Shown here: positions 1 to 8,689 of the stretch, piece by piece
How the letters are laid out: each line of letters begins with the position of its first letter
Position numbering within the stretch: the stretch's first letter is position 1
Origin: UMGS1975 sp959600905
Lineage (GTDB): Bacteria > Bacillota > Clostridia > Christensenellales > QAND01
Direction of reading: 5' to 3'
Assembly (NCBI GenBank): GCA_959600905.1
Contig: CAUGNO010000001.1
Location: 62,001 to 126,000 of the forward strand
DNA length: 64,000 nucleotides
Notes under the pieces: generated by a model
What the model saw: the letters and a program-made list of their open reading frames with translations, nothing else
The model's database searches: none
What the model was told of the DNA's origin: nothing
Translations under genes and position numbers: made by a program

Positions 1-2
1 GC

Positions 3-620
3 AGATTTCAGGCCATCTTACCGCTGAGAGGAAAGCCGTTGAACATTGAAAAAAAGAGGCTGGAGCAGGTATTGGCCAATGACGAGTTCCGATCTGTCAT
101 TACAGCGTTGGGGACGGGCATCGGAGAGGATTTTAATATTTCGCAGCTTAAATACAATCGGATTATCATTCTTTCGGATGCGGATCAGGATGGTGCGCAT
201 ATTCGAGCTATCCTTCTGACCTTTTTCTATCGCTATATGAAGCCCTTGATTACTGGCGGGCATATCTTCATTGGTATGCCTCCGCTTTACAGAGTCAGCA
301 AGGGAAATAAGCATGAATATGCGTATGATGATGAGGCGCTGGGCGCGCTTATCAAAAAGATGGGAAGAGGCTATACATTACAGAGATATAAGGGACTTGG
401 AGAGATGAACCCGGAACAGCTTTGGGAAACGACGATGAATCCAGAGAAGCGTACCTTGGTACGTGTAACGATTGAAAACGCGGCAGAGGCAGAGCATCTT
501 GTTCGCGTATTGATGGGAGAAAAGGCGGATTTAAGAAGAGAATATATCTTTGCCAATTCAAACTTTAACAGAGAAGACCACTTTATGGAATTAGGAGGCG
601 TTGTGGAGGATGGCAGGTAG
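3..620 (+). CDS. parE: DNA topoisomerase IV (or gyrase) subunit B, C-terminal part
   Basis: This is the C-terminal ~205 residues of a type IIA topoisomerase ATPase subunit; the start lies before the window and the frame is open from base 3. The TOPRIM metal site is visible as SDADQDGAH (about bases 175-201), followed by the YKGLGEMNPEQLWETTM region typical of GyrB/ParE. The B subunit hydrolyses ATP and works with the A subunit encoded immediately downstream. The stop overlaps the next gene by 11 bp, so the two are translationally linked. An adjacent B-A pair in Clostridia can be either a second gyrase-like enzyme or topoisomerase IV; the parE name rests on the partner and is the less certain part. 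Confidence 0.9.
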   Translation, partial: RFQAILPLRGKPLNIEKKRLEQVLANDEFRSVITALGTGIGEDFNISQLKYNRIIILSDADQDGAHIRAILLTFFYRYMKPLITGGHIFIGMPPLYRVSKGNKHEYAYDDEALGALIKKMGRGYTLQRYKGLGEMNPEQLWETTMNPEKRTLVRVTIENAAEAEHLVRVLMGEKADLRREYIFANSNFNREDHFMELGGVVEDGR

Positions 621-3048
621 AAAACAGCAGCCGACAATGCCTATCGCGCAAAAGGTATTAGAGCAGCCACTGGATCGGGTGATGCATCAGTCCATGATTC
701 CTTATGCGGAATATGTCATCATGGATCGTTCCCTCCCCAGGGTAGAGGACGGCTTAAAACCTGTGCAGCGCAGGATCTTATATACGATGATGGAGCTGGG
801 GTTAACGCCGGATAAACCGCACCGAAAATCTGCACGTATTGTTGGTGATTGCCTAGGCAAATACCATCCGCACGGCGATACATCGGTATATGATGCTATG
901 GTGCGCTTAGCACAGCCTTTTAATATGTCTGCACCGCTGGTGGATGGGCATGGGAATTTCGGCAGCGTAGACGGAGACTCTGCGGCCGCTATGCGATATA
1001 CCGAAGCCAGGATGACCCCGTTGGCGCTGGAGATGCTGCGCGATTTGGATAAGGATACCGTTCCCTTTTCGCTAAACTTTGATGATACCTTAAAAGAGCC
1101 GGACATGCTACCCAGCCGTTATCCCAATCTATTGGTCAACGGAGCGAGCGGCATTGCCATTGCATTGGCGACAAATATACCACCGCATAATCTAGCGGAG
1201 ACCATTGATGGCGTTGTGGCATATTATCAAAATCCTCAGATTTCCTTAGAGGAAATGATGGCGTATATCAAGGGCCCGGATTTTCCCACGGGCGGCTTTT
1301 GCAGCAATGGGGAAGAGTTGATGGAAGCGTACCGGACAGGACGAAGCAAGATCAAGGTGCGCGCCAAGACAGAAGTGGAAAGGGAAAAAAGCGGTAAGAG
1401 CCGGATCGTTGTAACGGAACTGCCATACCAGGTGAATAAAGCCAGCCTATTGGAAAAGATACAAAAGCTAAGAGAGGAAAAGAAAGGGTATCTGGCAGGC
1501 ATCTCCGATATTCGCGATGAATCGGATCGAGAAGGAATGCGCGCGGTCATAGAACTGCGCAAAGATGCGGATGTAGAAAAAATTCTTCAATATCTCTATA
1601 AATATACCGATTTACAGATAACATTCGGCGTCAATATGGTAGCGATAGCGGAGGGAAAGCCACAGCAACTGAGCCTATTGGATCTAATTCGCTATTATGC
1701 AGAATACCAAAAGGTCATTGTGCGGCGCCGTACCCGCTATGAATTGGAAGAAGCAGAACAGCGCGAGCATATTTTGTCGGGCTTGATGATTGCTGTTCAG
1801 AACATTGATGAAGTAATTCGCTTAATTCGCATTTCTAAAAATGCGAATGAGGCGAGAAAGCGCCTGATGGAAGCGTTTGACATTACGTCTGTTCAAGCAC
1901 AGGCGATTTTAGATCTGCGCCTCCGACGGTTAACGGCTCTGGAATTGGGCGAATTGAAGCGCGATTATGAGCAGGTCGTTAAGCTGATTGCCAAGCTGCG
2001 AGGCATTCTCAACAGTGAGAAAAAGCTGATTTCCGTCATTGAAAAAGAGCTGTTGGAGATCAAAGAAAAATATGGCGTTCCTCGCAGGACAATGCTATGC
2101 GAATTGGAAACCGTGCACGCTTCGGAATTGGAAGTGAAAAAGCAAGCGGAACCGTGTGAAATACTGTTTACAAATACGGGCTATTTAAAAAGGATCTCTT
2201 TGAAGGCCACGACAAAGGCCGCGCAGGAGGGCGGAGAGGATATAAAAACGCGTCTTCGCTGTTTGACAGAGGACAAGCTGCGCTTTTTTACAGACCAGGG
2301 CAATGTGTTTGCCGTAACGGCAAGCGAAATAGCAGAATGTAAGCTAAAAGATAGAGGAACGCATGCAGCTTCGCTGCTAAGTGGTCTGGGCAAGGATGAA
2401 AAGATCGTATCCGTGCTGGTATTTGGGCAGACAGATACGCAGGATGTGCTGTTTATCTCTAAGCAAGGGCTTGTCAAGCGCACGGCTTGTGCTGAATATA
2501 TTAAGTCGCGTGGCAAGCTTGCAGCTTGCGGCCTAAAAAAAGGGGATGCTGTGCACAGGGTGCTTTTGTTGGCACAGGATCAAGAACTATTGATGATTGG
2601 GAAAAATGCAAATGCCATTCGTTTTTCCACCGATAGCATTCCGCAACAGGGAAGAACGGCTGCCGGCGTCAAAGCAATGGCGCTGGAGACGGGCGACGAG
2701 GTTCTATTTGCAGATCTGATTGGACAGGAACAGGAATTGGCGTTGTTTACCGAGCGGGGCTATGCAAAACGTTTGCCCATTGACGAGATCGAACCACAAA
2801 AGAGAAACGGCAAGGGGCAAAGGATCATTGCTTTGCAAAAGGATGGCGCAAACGGCAATGAGCTTGTATTCATCTGCTGGGTTCATTTGCAGGAGAGTTT
2901 TACGATTACGCAGTTTCATGGTTTGCAAAGCAGCATTGAAGCAGTGCAGATCCCCAAAGAGACCAAGCAGGGAAAGGGTAGTCCTATTGTGCTATCTTTG
3001 TTTGACGATGTAGTAACACAGGTGCGGCGTAACTTTTTGCAGACATAA
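610..3048 (+). CDS. parC: DNA topoisomerase IV (or gyrase-like) subunit A
   Basis: Breakage-reunion subunit of a type IIA topoisomerase, 812 aa. The catalytic tyrosine is Y130 in AAAMRYTEAR; the quinolone-determining region reads HPHGDTSVYD (86-95). The C-terminal part forms the DNA-wrapping beta-pinwheel. It carries QKRNGKG at about 730-736, a degenerate relative of the gyrase-specific GyrA box, so topoisomerase IV versus gyrase is not fully settled. The start is the ATG at 610, 11 nt after AGGAGG (593-598); upstream TTG/GTG codons lie too close to that site. It overlaps the B subunit by 11 bp and ends at a bidirectional terminator. Confidence 0.88.
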   Translation: MAGRKQQPTMPIAQKVLEQPLDRVMHQSMIPYAEYVIMDRSLPRVEDGLKPVQRRILYTMMELGLTPDKPHRKSARIVGDCLGKYHPHGDTSVYDAMVRLAQPFNMSAPLVDGHGNFGSVDGDSAAAMRYTEARMTPLALEMLRDLDKDTVPFSLNFDDTLKEPDMLPSRYPNLLVNGASGIAIALATNIPPHNLAETIDGVVAYYQNPQISLEEMMAYIKGPDFPTGGFCSNGEELMEAYRTGRSKIKVRAKTEVEREKSGKSRIVVTELPYQVNKASLLEKIQKLREEKKGYLAGISDIRDESDREGMRAVIELRKDADVEKILQYLYKYTDLQITFGVNMVAIAEGKPQQLSLLDLIRYYAEYQKVIVRRRTRYELEEAEQREHILSGLMIAVQNIDEVIRLIRISKNANEARKRLMEAFDITSVQAQAILDLRLRRLTALELGELKRDYEQVVKLIAKLRGILNSEKKLISVIEKELLEIKEKYGVPRRTMLCELETVHASELEVKKQAEPCEILFTNTGYLKRISLKATTKAAQEGGEDIKTRLRCLTEDKLRFFTDQGNVFAVTASEIAECKLKDRGTHAASLLSGLGKDEKIVSVLVFGQTDTQDVLFISKQGLVKRTACAEYIKSRGKLAACGLKKGDAVHRVLLLAQDQELLMIGKNANAIRFSTDSIPQQGRTAAGVKAMALETGDEVLFADLIGQEQELALFTERGYAKRLPIDEIEPQKRNGKGQRIIALQKDGANGNELVFICWVHLQESFTITQFHGLQSSIEAVQIPKETKQGKGSPIVLSLFDDVVTQVRRNFLQT

Positions 3049-3056
3049 ACTCCACA

Positions 3057-3085
3057 AAAAAAGAGCTGATATACAGCTCTTTTTT
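3057..3085. terminator. Bidirectional terminator between parC and corA
   Basis: Perfect 12-bp stem AAAAAAGAGCTG / CAGCTCTTTTTT with an ATATA loop. A-tract and T-tract flank it on both sides, so it can serve both convergent genes. Confidence 0.9.
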
Positions 3086-3086
3086 C

Positions 3087-4022
3087 TTAAAACATTTTTT
3101 TGCGGAACATGATGATGCCGGAAATGACGGATGCAACCAGCGAAATTCCACAGACGATCACGAACCCCCAGGGGCTGTTTTGAAAAGGAACCGGCACATT
3201 CATGCCCCAAAGGCTGGCAAACAGCGTTGGGATCGTGAGCATGATGGTAATGGAAGTCAGCAATTTCATGACGATATTTAGATTGTTGGAAATGACAGAA
3301 GCAAAGGCATCCATTGTGCCGGATAAAATATCGCGATAGATGGTACACATCTCAATGGCCTGTTTATTCTCAATGATAACATCTTCCAAAAGATCTGTAT
3401 CATCTGGATAGCGGCGTATGAATTCCATTCGCATCAGACGCTCTAATACTGCTTCGTTGCTTTTCAGGGATGTGGAAAAGTAAACCAAGCTCTTTTCTAG
3501 ATTGAGCATGGCGATCAATTCCTTGTTTTTCATGGATTTATGAAGCTCGCCTTCCAATTCCGTGCTCTTTTTATCGATCTGTCGCAAATACACCAGGAAT
3601 TTAGCGGCATTGCGATAAAGAAGCTGCAAAATAAAACGGCTTTTCTTTTTTGTCGAAAACCCTTTGACACGGTTATTGGTAAAATCCTGTAATACGGAAG
3701 AGTCTTTGAGACATACGGTAAAGATGTTATCGTCTGTCAAAATAATGCCCAGTGGGAATGTGGAGTTGATGATTCCCTCCTTATCGGATAATTCAATGGT
3801 CGGGGTATCTACGACGATTAAGGTCTGGCCGTTTTCAGTTTCTATACGCGATCGTTCTTCTTCGTCCAACGCAGCAACAAGGAAATCTCGTTCTACATCT
3901 GTGATGGCAAGCAGCAGGTCTATTTCATCCTTGGTCGGATTTACGACATGCACCCAGCAGCCGGATTCAATGTCATCCAGCAAATGAATCTTCTGATCGT
4001 CTGTACGGAAAAAAGAAATCAT
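3087..4022 (-). CDS. corA: CorA-family divalent metal ion channel
   Basis: Membrane protein of 311 aa related to CorA Mg2+/Co2+ channels. The N-terminal soluble domain and long helix are followed by two C-terminal membrane segments. The family signature GMN stands at the end of the first (SLWGMNVPV, about 273-277), and the tail is basic (FRKKMF). The start is the ATG at 4022, preceded by AGGTGG. An in-frame upstream extension has no ribosome site and looks spurious. It is monocistronic, convergent with parC, and has its own promoter at 4157-4185. The transported metal cannot be read from sequence. Confidence 0.88.
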   Translation of the reverse strand: MISFFRTDDQKIHLLDDIESGCWVHVVNPTKDEIDLLLAITDVERDFLVAALDEEERSRIETENGQTLIVVDTPTIELSDKEGIINSTFPLGIILTDDNIFTVCLKDSSVLQDFTNNRVKGFSTKKKSRFILQLLYRNAAKFLVYLRQIDKKSTELEGELHKSMKNKELIAMLNLEKSLVYFSTSLKSNEAVLERLMRMEFIRRYPDDTDLLEDVIIENKQAIEMCTIYRDILSGTMDAFASVISNNLNIVMKLLTSITIMLTIPTLFASLWGMNVPVPFQNSPWGFVIVCGISLVASVISGIIMFRKKMF

Positions 4023-4156
4023 TTTCTCCACCTCATTTCTGTCTGATTCGCTGCTAAGTTCGCGCAACTTAGCAAAAAGGGCAAACACAAAAAACGCGTC
4101 CTTTCTCTCTGCCTTAAAAAACAATGAGAAGTTAACGCTTTGCCCAATTTTATTTT

Positions 4157-4185
4157 ATTATACCCGTCCGGGAAAAGAAAAGCAA
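4157..4185 (-). promoter_or_regulatory. Promoter of corA
   Basis: On the minus strand: TTGCTT, 17-bp spacer, perfect TATAAT. It lies about 135 bp upstream of the corA start. Confidence 0.75.
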
Positions 4186-4424
4186 CGAAAGAAATGAATT
4201 CATATTTATTGAAGGCCCACGGGGCCCGTTCGGTTGAATCAGCAGCGTAGGAGAGATGGCGATATAGAAAAAAAGAGCAGTATTTTATTGCCGCTTTGCA
4301 AACCCGTACATTTAGATTTCGTGGATGGCGTAGTTGCACAAAACAGGGAAAACAGTAGGTCTTTTCCTAAAATTCTGGCCTTATGGATCCCAATCTTCCC
4401 GTTGTATAAATGGCAGGCAACCGT
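4186..4424. other. Intergenic stretch between corA and aldo-keto reductase promoters
   Basis: About 240 bp with no convincing gene, RNA fold or repeat. Short open frames here have no ribosome site and no recognisable protein signature. The divergent corA and aldo-keto reductase promoters flank it. Confidence 0.5.
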
Positions 4425-4459
4425 TTGACAGCGTGAAATATCCATGGAATAATGGATAT
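4425..4459 (+). promoter_or_regulatory. Promoter with overlapping palindromic operator, aldo-keto reductase gene
   Basis: TTGACA (4425-4430), 17-bp spacer, AATAAT (4448-4453). A perfect inverted repeat ATATCCAT-GGAATA-ATGGATAT (4438-4459) covers the -10 box, a placement expected for a repressor operator. Confidence 0.7.
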
Positions 4460-4493
4460 GATAAAATTTCCGGTCAAGGAAAGGAGCGGTAAA

Positions 4494-5333
4494 ATGAACA
4501 CAACAGGACAAAGCTGGATCGTTCTGAATAACGGTGTAAAGATGCCCCAATTTGGCTTAGGCGTTTGGCAGACAGAAAATGGCGACCAGGTAATCAATGC
4601 AGTAAAATCAGCGGTAGCGGCGGGTTATCGGGCCATCGATACGGCAGCAGCATACGAAAATGAAGCGGGCGTAGGCCAGGGCATCAAGGAGTGCGGAATA
4701 GCACGGGAAGAGCTGTTTATTACTTCCAAGCTTTGGAACAGCGACCAGGGCTACGACAATGCGCTGCGTGCGTTTGACAAAACCATGGATCTGCTTGGCC
4801 TGGATGTGTTGGATCTATATCTGATCCATTGGCCTTGCCCGGATCATGATAAATATGTGGAGACTTGGAAAGCATTTGAAAAGCTGTATAAGGATGGCCG
4901 TGTACGTGCAATTGGTTTAAGCAATTTTATGCAGGAGCATGTGCAAAAGCTGCTTGACACCTGTGAAATCAAGCCGATGGTGGATCAGATTGAATGCCAT
5001 CCGTTCTTGACGCAGACACAGATGCAAAAGTTTCTCTTTGAGAATCAGATTGCCATGACCGCGTGGAGCCCATTGGCCCATGGCGAAGTATTTGGCAATG
5101 AAACGCTGCAAAAGATTGCGGATAAGTATAACAAGAACATTGCACAGATCGTCATTCGTTGGGAATTACAAAGAGGCATCATTACCATCCCGAAATCCAT
5201 CAACCCGAAACGAATTGAGGAGAATATTCAGGTATTTGATTTTATTTTGAATTCTGAGGATATGGTGGCCATCGATATGCTAAATCAAGACCATCATACG
5301 GGCCCTGATCCCTATACATTCCATAAAATGTAA
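4494..5333 (+). CDS. Aldo/keto reductase (2,5-diketo-gluconate reductase-like)
   Basis: NADPH-dependent carbonyl reductase of 279 aa, the usual size for the bacterial DkgA/YvgN subgroup. The catalytic tetrad regions are visible: Asp and Tyr in AIDTAAAYENE, Lys in FITSKLW and His in LYLIHWP. The C-terminal IPKSINPKRIEEN binds the cofactor phosphate. The start is the ATG at 4494 behind AAGGAG; an earlier in-frame ATG at 4452 lies inside the promoter -10 region and is rejected. Single-gene unit with its own operator-bearing promoter and terminator. The physiological substrate, perhaps a reactive aldehyde such as methylglyoxal, is not shown by sequence. Confidence 0.9.
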   Translation: MNTTGQSWIVLNNGVKMPQFGLGVWQTENGDQVINAVKSAVAAGYRAIDTAAAYENEAGVGQGIKECGIAREELFITSKLWNSDQGYDNALRAFDKTMDLLGLDVLDLYLIHWPCPDHDKYVETWKAFEKLYKDGRVRAIGLSNFMQEHVQKLLDTCEIKPMVDQIECHPFLTQTQMQKFLFENQIAMTAWSPLAHGEVFGNETLQKIADKYNKNIAQIVIRWELQRGIITIPKSINPKRIEENIQVFDFILNSEDMVAIDMLNQDHHTGPDPYTFHKM

Positions 5334-5334
5334 G

Positions 5335-5362
5335 AAAAAAGCAGCCGCATGGCTGCTTTTTT
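5335..5362 (+). terminator. Terminator after aldo/keto reductase
   Basis: AAAAAAGCAGCC-GCAT-GGCTGCTTTTTT: 12-bp stem with tetraloop and T-tract. Confidence 0.9.
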
Positions 5363-5436
5363 CTTGCCGGGTAAAACGACATAAAACTCTAACATGCCTC
5401 ATAGATATAGAATAAGTATTTTAGGAGGCGTCGGCA

Positions 5437-6051
5437 GTGCAGAATACCTATGATAATCAGGCGCAATTATTGGGTACCATCGTACAGGACCCGTTATATT
5501 CCCATTCGCTGTATGGAGAAAACTTTTATACCTTTGCTTTGCATGTCAAAAGGCTGTCAGATACTGCGGACGTATTGCCGGTTACAGTTTCGGAACGGAT
5601 ATTGGGGAAGGCAAAATCCGGACAAATCGTTCGAGTGTTTGGCCAGGTGAGAAGCTATAATAAGGTAATGGCGGGAAGCAGTCGGCTGATTTTAACGGTA
5701 TTTGCAAGACGTTTGGAATTTATCTCTCAAGCGACGGCATGCCACAATGAAATCTCATTATGCGGATATTTATGCAAAAAGCCTACATATCGGAAAACAC
5801 CGTTTGATAGGGAGATCACGGATATACTGCTTGCCGTGAACCGGGCGTATCACAAAAGCGATTATTTGCCCTGCATTGCATGGGGGAAAACGGCACGCTT
5901 TGCCGCACGCTTAGAGGTAGGAACCCATATTCGCTTGAAGGGCCGAATGCAGTCACGCGCGTATGAAAAGACCTATCCAACGGGGGAAACCACCATCAAA
6001 ACTGCATACGAAATTTCCATTGCGCAATTGGAGGTTATTACGGACGAGTGA
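5437..6051 (+). CDS. Single-stranded DNA-binding protein-like protein with two OB folds
   Basis: 204-aa protein that appears to hold two successive SSB-type OB folds. The first (about 1-95) is divergent, with FYTFALHVKRLSD and LPVTVSE. The second (about 100-200) is closer to SSB, with DYLPCIAWGKTA and GTHIRLKGRMQSR. It lacks the acidic C-terminal tip (DDDIPF-like) that recruits partners in true SSB, ending instead in LEVITDE. GTG start with AGGAGG 8 nt upstream. Proteins of this kind are known in Clostridia beside a canonical ssb. A role in DNA metabolism is inferred. Confidence 0.7.
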   Translation: MQNTYDNQAQLLGTIVQDPLYSHSLYGENFYTFALHVKRLSDTADVLPVTVSERILGKAKSGQIVRVFGQVRSYNKVMAGSSRLILTVFARRLEFISQATACHNEISLCGYLCKKPTYRKTPFDREITDILLAVNRAYHKSDYLPCIAWGKTARFAARLEVGTHIRLKGRMQSRAYEKTYPTGETTIKTAYEISIAQLEVITDE

Positions 6052-6092
6052 TAATTTACACCGTTTTTGTGCTTTAATAAAGTAACGTATCA

Positions 6093-6101
6093 TGGTATAA
6101 T
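6093..6101 (+). promoter_or_regulatory. Extended -10 promoter of yerC-like gene
   Basis: TGG-TATAAT at 6093-6101, 27 bp before the gene start; the -35 region (TTTAAT) is weak. Confidence 0.6.
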
Positions 6102-6127
6102 ACAAAAAAACGTTTGGGAGGATTCGC

Positions 6128-6433
6128 ATGCCAGCCAATTCCAATCTAAAGTCCAAAGAAATGGACATGCTTTGCCAAGCGCTTCTTCAATTGGAGACGG
6201 TAGAGGAATGCTATCAGTTTTTTGAAGACATTTGCACCATGGCGGAGATGCATGCCCTAAGCCAACGTTTACAAGTGGCAAAAATGCTGAAGGATAAGGT
6301 AACCTATCAGGAGATCAGCCGGCTTACCGGCGCTTCCACGGCAACGATCAGCCGTGTGAACCGGTGTGTGGCCTATGGCAGCGGTGGTTATGGGCTGGTG
6401 CTGGAACGTCTGGAAGCACAAGGCGAACAATAA
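6128..6433 (+). CDS. yerC: YerC/YecD family TrpR-like repressor
   Basis: 101-aa member of the TrpR-related YerC/YecD family. It is all helical, with a helix-turn-helix at about 58-80 (VTYQEISRLTGASTATISRVNR). ATG preceded by GGGAGG. The neighbouring pcrA and ligA follow on the same strand, the linkage seen in Bacillus, where yerC lies near pcrA-ligA. The regulated genes are not evident from this sequence. Confidence 0.85.
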   Translation: MPANSNLKSKEMDMLCQALLQLETVEECYQFFEDICTMAEMHALSQRLQVAKMLKDKVTYQEISRLTGASTATISRVNRCVAYGSGGYGLVLERLEAQGEQ

Positions 6434-6505
6434 TGGATTGAAACGATTTTGGCGTACAAAGGCCAGCTTTGTGCGCCTTTTTCTTGGGTTATCGTAGGAG
6501 GAAAT

Positions 6506-8689
6506 ATGGATTTATCCGGTTTAAATCAAAACCAAAGAGCTGCTGTGGAACAAATGGAAGGCCCTTTGCTGATCTTGGCGGGGGCCGGCAGCGGAAAAAC
6601 GAGAACGCTTACCATGCGTACAGCGCATTTGTTGGAGTTGGGCGTTTTCCCCAGTTCGATTCTTTGTATTACGTTTACCAATAAAGCGGCCAACGAGATG
6701 AAGGATCGTGTGGAGGAGTTGGTAGGCACGGCGGCACAGTCTATGTGGATCTGCACATTTCATAGCATGTGTGTAAGGATTTTGCGTATGAATGCAGAGG
6801 CACTTGGCTATACCAAAAACTTTACCATCTATGATACCGATGATGTACAGCGTTTGATGAAGCAGATCGAAAGAGATCTGGACATTGATGAAAAATTTTG
6901 CCCGGCCAAAGCGGTAGCGTCTGCCATCTCGGATGCAAAGAATAGGATGTTATGGCCAAAGGACTATGCGCAGCGTGCTACTGGCGATATTTGGAAGCAG
7001 ACCGTGGCAGAGGTATATGCTGAATATGAAAAGCGTTTGCTGGTGAATAACGCATTTGATTTTGACAATCTGCTGGGGAAAACGGTAGAGTTGTTTGAAA
7101 AGCATCCGGACATATTGGCATACTATCAAAATAGATTTCGCTATGTGCATGTAGACGAGTACCAGGATACCAACCGGGCACAATATTTATTGGTAAAATA
7201 CATTGCGGCCCATGGCAATGTCTGTGTGGTGGGGGATGACGACCAATCCATCTATGGATGGCGGGGGGCGGACATTCGCAATATTCTTGACTTTGAAAAG
7301 GATTTTCCTGGTGCAAAGCTGATTCGTCTTGAACAGAATTACCGTTCGACTACACCGATTCTTGAGGCCGCCAATGCCGTTATCAGCCATAACAGCGGAC
7401 GAAAGGGAAAGACCTTGTTTACAACCCGGGAAGGGGGCGCACCCGTTACGCTCCACCGCTGTATCTCCGAGCGCGAAGAAGCGATGTTTGTGGCGGATAC
7501 TATCGATGATTTGCTGGCGGATTACCGGCTTTCGGATTTTGCTGTGCTTTACCGTACCAATGCACAGAGCCGCGCTTTGGAAGAGGAATTTATGAAAAAG
7601 CAGATCGCGTACCGGGTGGTGGGCGGCATTAAATTCTATGACCGCAGAGAGGTCAAAGATTTAGTGGCCTATTTGAGGTTTCTGCAAAATCCCCAGGACA
7701 GTGTCAGTTTGTTCCGCATCCTCAATGTGCCAAAGCGTGGGATTGGGGCGACAACGGTGGAAAAAATACAAGCTGCCGCCCAGGCAAACGATGCGTTTGC
7801 CTGGGATATTGTCATGAATGCCAGCCAGCATATTACGCCGAAACGCACGGCGGACAAGCTGGAAAAGTTTGCCAACGATATGATGCAGCTTATGGCGGCC
7901 GGGGTGCTGCTGGCACCGGAGGAATATGTGCGCAAGGTTTTGGATGATACCGGGCTTTTGCTACAGTATCAGGAAGAGGGAACTGAGGAAGCACTGGCAC
8001 GCGCTGAAAATATGCTGGAGTTTATCACCGCTATCCAGGAATTTATGCAAAGCAATGCGGATGCCACGTTGGCAGATTTTCTTGCAAGCGTGGCTCTGGT
8101 CATGGATACGGATGAACAGGTGGAGACCAATACTGTAACTTTAATGACGCTGCACAGTGCAAAGGGGCTGGAGTTTCCGGTTGTATTTTTCATCGGTCTG
8201 GAAGAAGGGATCTGCCCGCACATCCGGTCTATGCAGAATGAAGAAGGCATCGAGGAAGAGAGACGCCTTTGCTATGTCGGCATTACGCGCGCGATGGATA
8301 GGCTGTATATGACGTATGCGATGAGCCGTGGCCTATTTGGTTCGACAAACCATAATCCGCCATCGCGTTTTTTGGACGAGCTTCCGGAGGGATTGGAACG
8401 CAACGATACGGCCAGCGGTGTTATGAGTCCATATGCCGACCTGCCCAAACAGCACGTGATGAAGGCCCCTGTTTTGACGAAAAGAGCATCCAAGCCTGTT
8501 ATTACGAAACCGGATCCAGCCTTGATGGAGCTTAAGCCGGGAGACAGGGTGCATCATCCTGCATTTGGCGGTGGAGAGGTTCTTTCCCTGTCGGGAAAAG
8601 GCGACGGATTGGTAGCTGAAATTGATTTTGGAAGCAAAGGTATCAAACGCATTGCCTTAAAATATGCCGCAATGAAGAAGGAAGGATAA
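6506..8689 (+). CDS. pcrA: ATP-dependent DNA helicase PcrA (UvrD/Rep family)
   Basis: Superfamily 1A 3'-5' DNA helicase, 727 aa, for repair and replication-conflict resolution. Motif I is GAGSGKT, motif II VDEYQDTN, motif III DDDQSIYGWRGA, motif IV QNYRSTT and motif V LMTLHSAKGLEF. The C-terminal tail (about 675-727) is the Tudor-like RNA-polymerase-binding module (GDRVHHPAFGGGEV) known from PcrA. The start is the ATG at 6506 behind AGGAGG; an upstream in-frame extension is not supported. Its stop overlaps the ligA ATG by one base, so expression is coupled to DNA ligase. Confidence 0.96.
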   Translation: MDLSGLNQNQRAAVEQMEGPLLILAGAGSGKTRTLTMRTAHLLELGVFPSSILCITFTNKAANEMKDRVEELVGTAAQSMWICTFHSMCVRILRMNAEALGYTKNFTIYDTDDVQRLMKQIERDLDIDEKFCPAKAVASAISDAKNRMLWPKDYAQRATGDIWKQTVAEVYAEYEKRLLVNNAFDFDNLLGKTVELFEKHPDILAYYQNRFRYVHVDEYQDTNRAQYLLVKYIAAHGNVCVVGDDDQSIYGWRGADIRNILDFEKDFPGAKLIRLEQNYRSTTPILEAANAVISHNSGRKGKTLFTTREGGAPVTLHRCISEREEAMFVADTIDDLLADYRLSDFAVLYRTNAQSRALEEEFMKKQIAYRVVGGIKFYDRREVKDLVAYLRFLQNPQDSVSLFRILNVPKRGIGATTVEKIQAAAQANDAFAWDIVMNASQHITPKRTADKLEKFANDMMQLMAAGVLLAPEEYVRKVLDDTGLLLQYQEEGTEEALARAENMLEFITAIQEFMQSNADATLADFLASVALVMDTDEQVETNTVTLMTLHSAKGLEFPVVFFIGLEEGICPHIRSMQNEEGIEEERRLCYVGITRAMDRLYMTYAMSRGLFGSTNHNPPSRFLDELPEGLERNDTASGVMSPYADLPKQHVMKAPVLTKRASKPVITKPDPALMELKPGDRVHHPAFGGGEVLSLSGKGDGLVAEIDFGSKGIKRIALKYAAMKKEG

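Noticed and set aside
4234..4428. Possible small gene between corA and the aldo-keto reductase
   Set aside because: No ribosome-binding site, no plausible protein pattern, and it runs into the reductase promoter.
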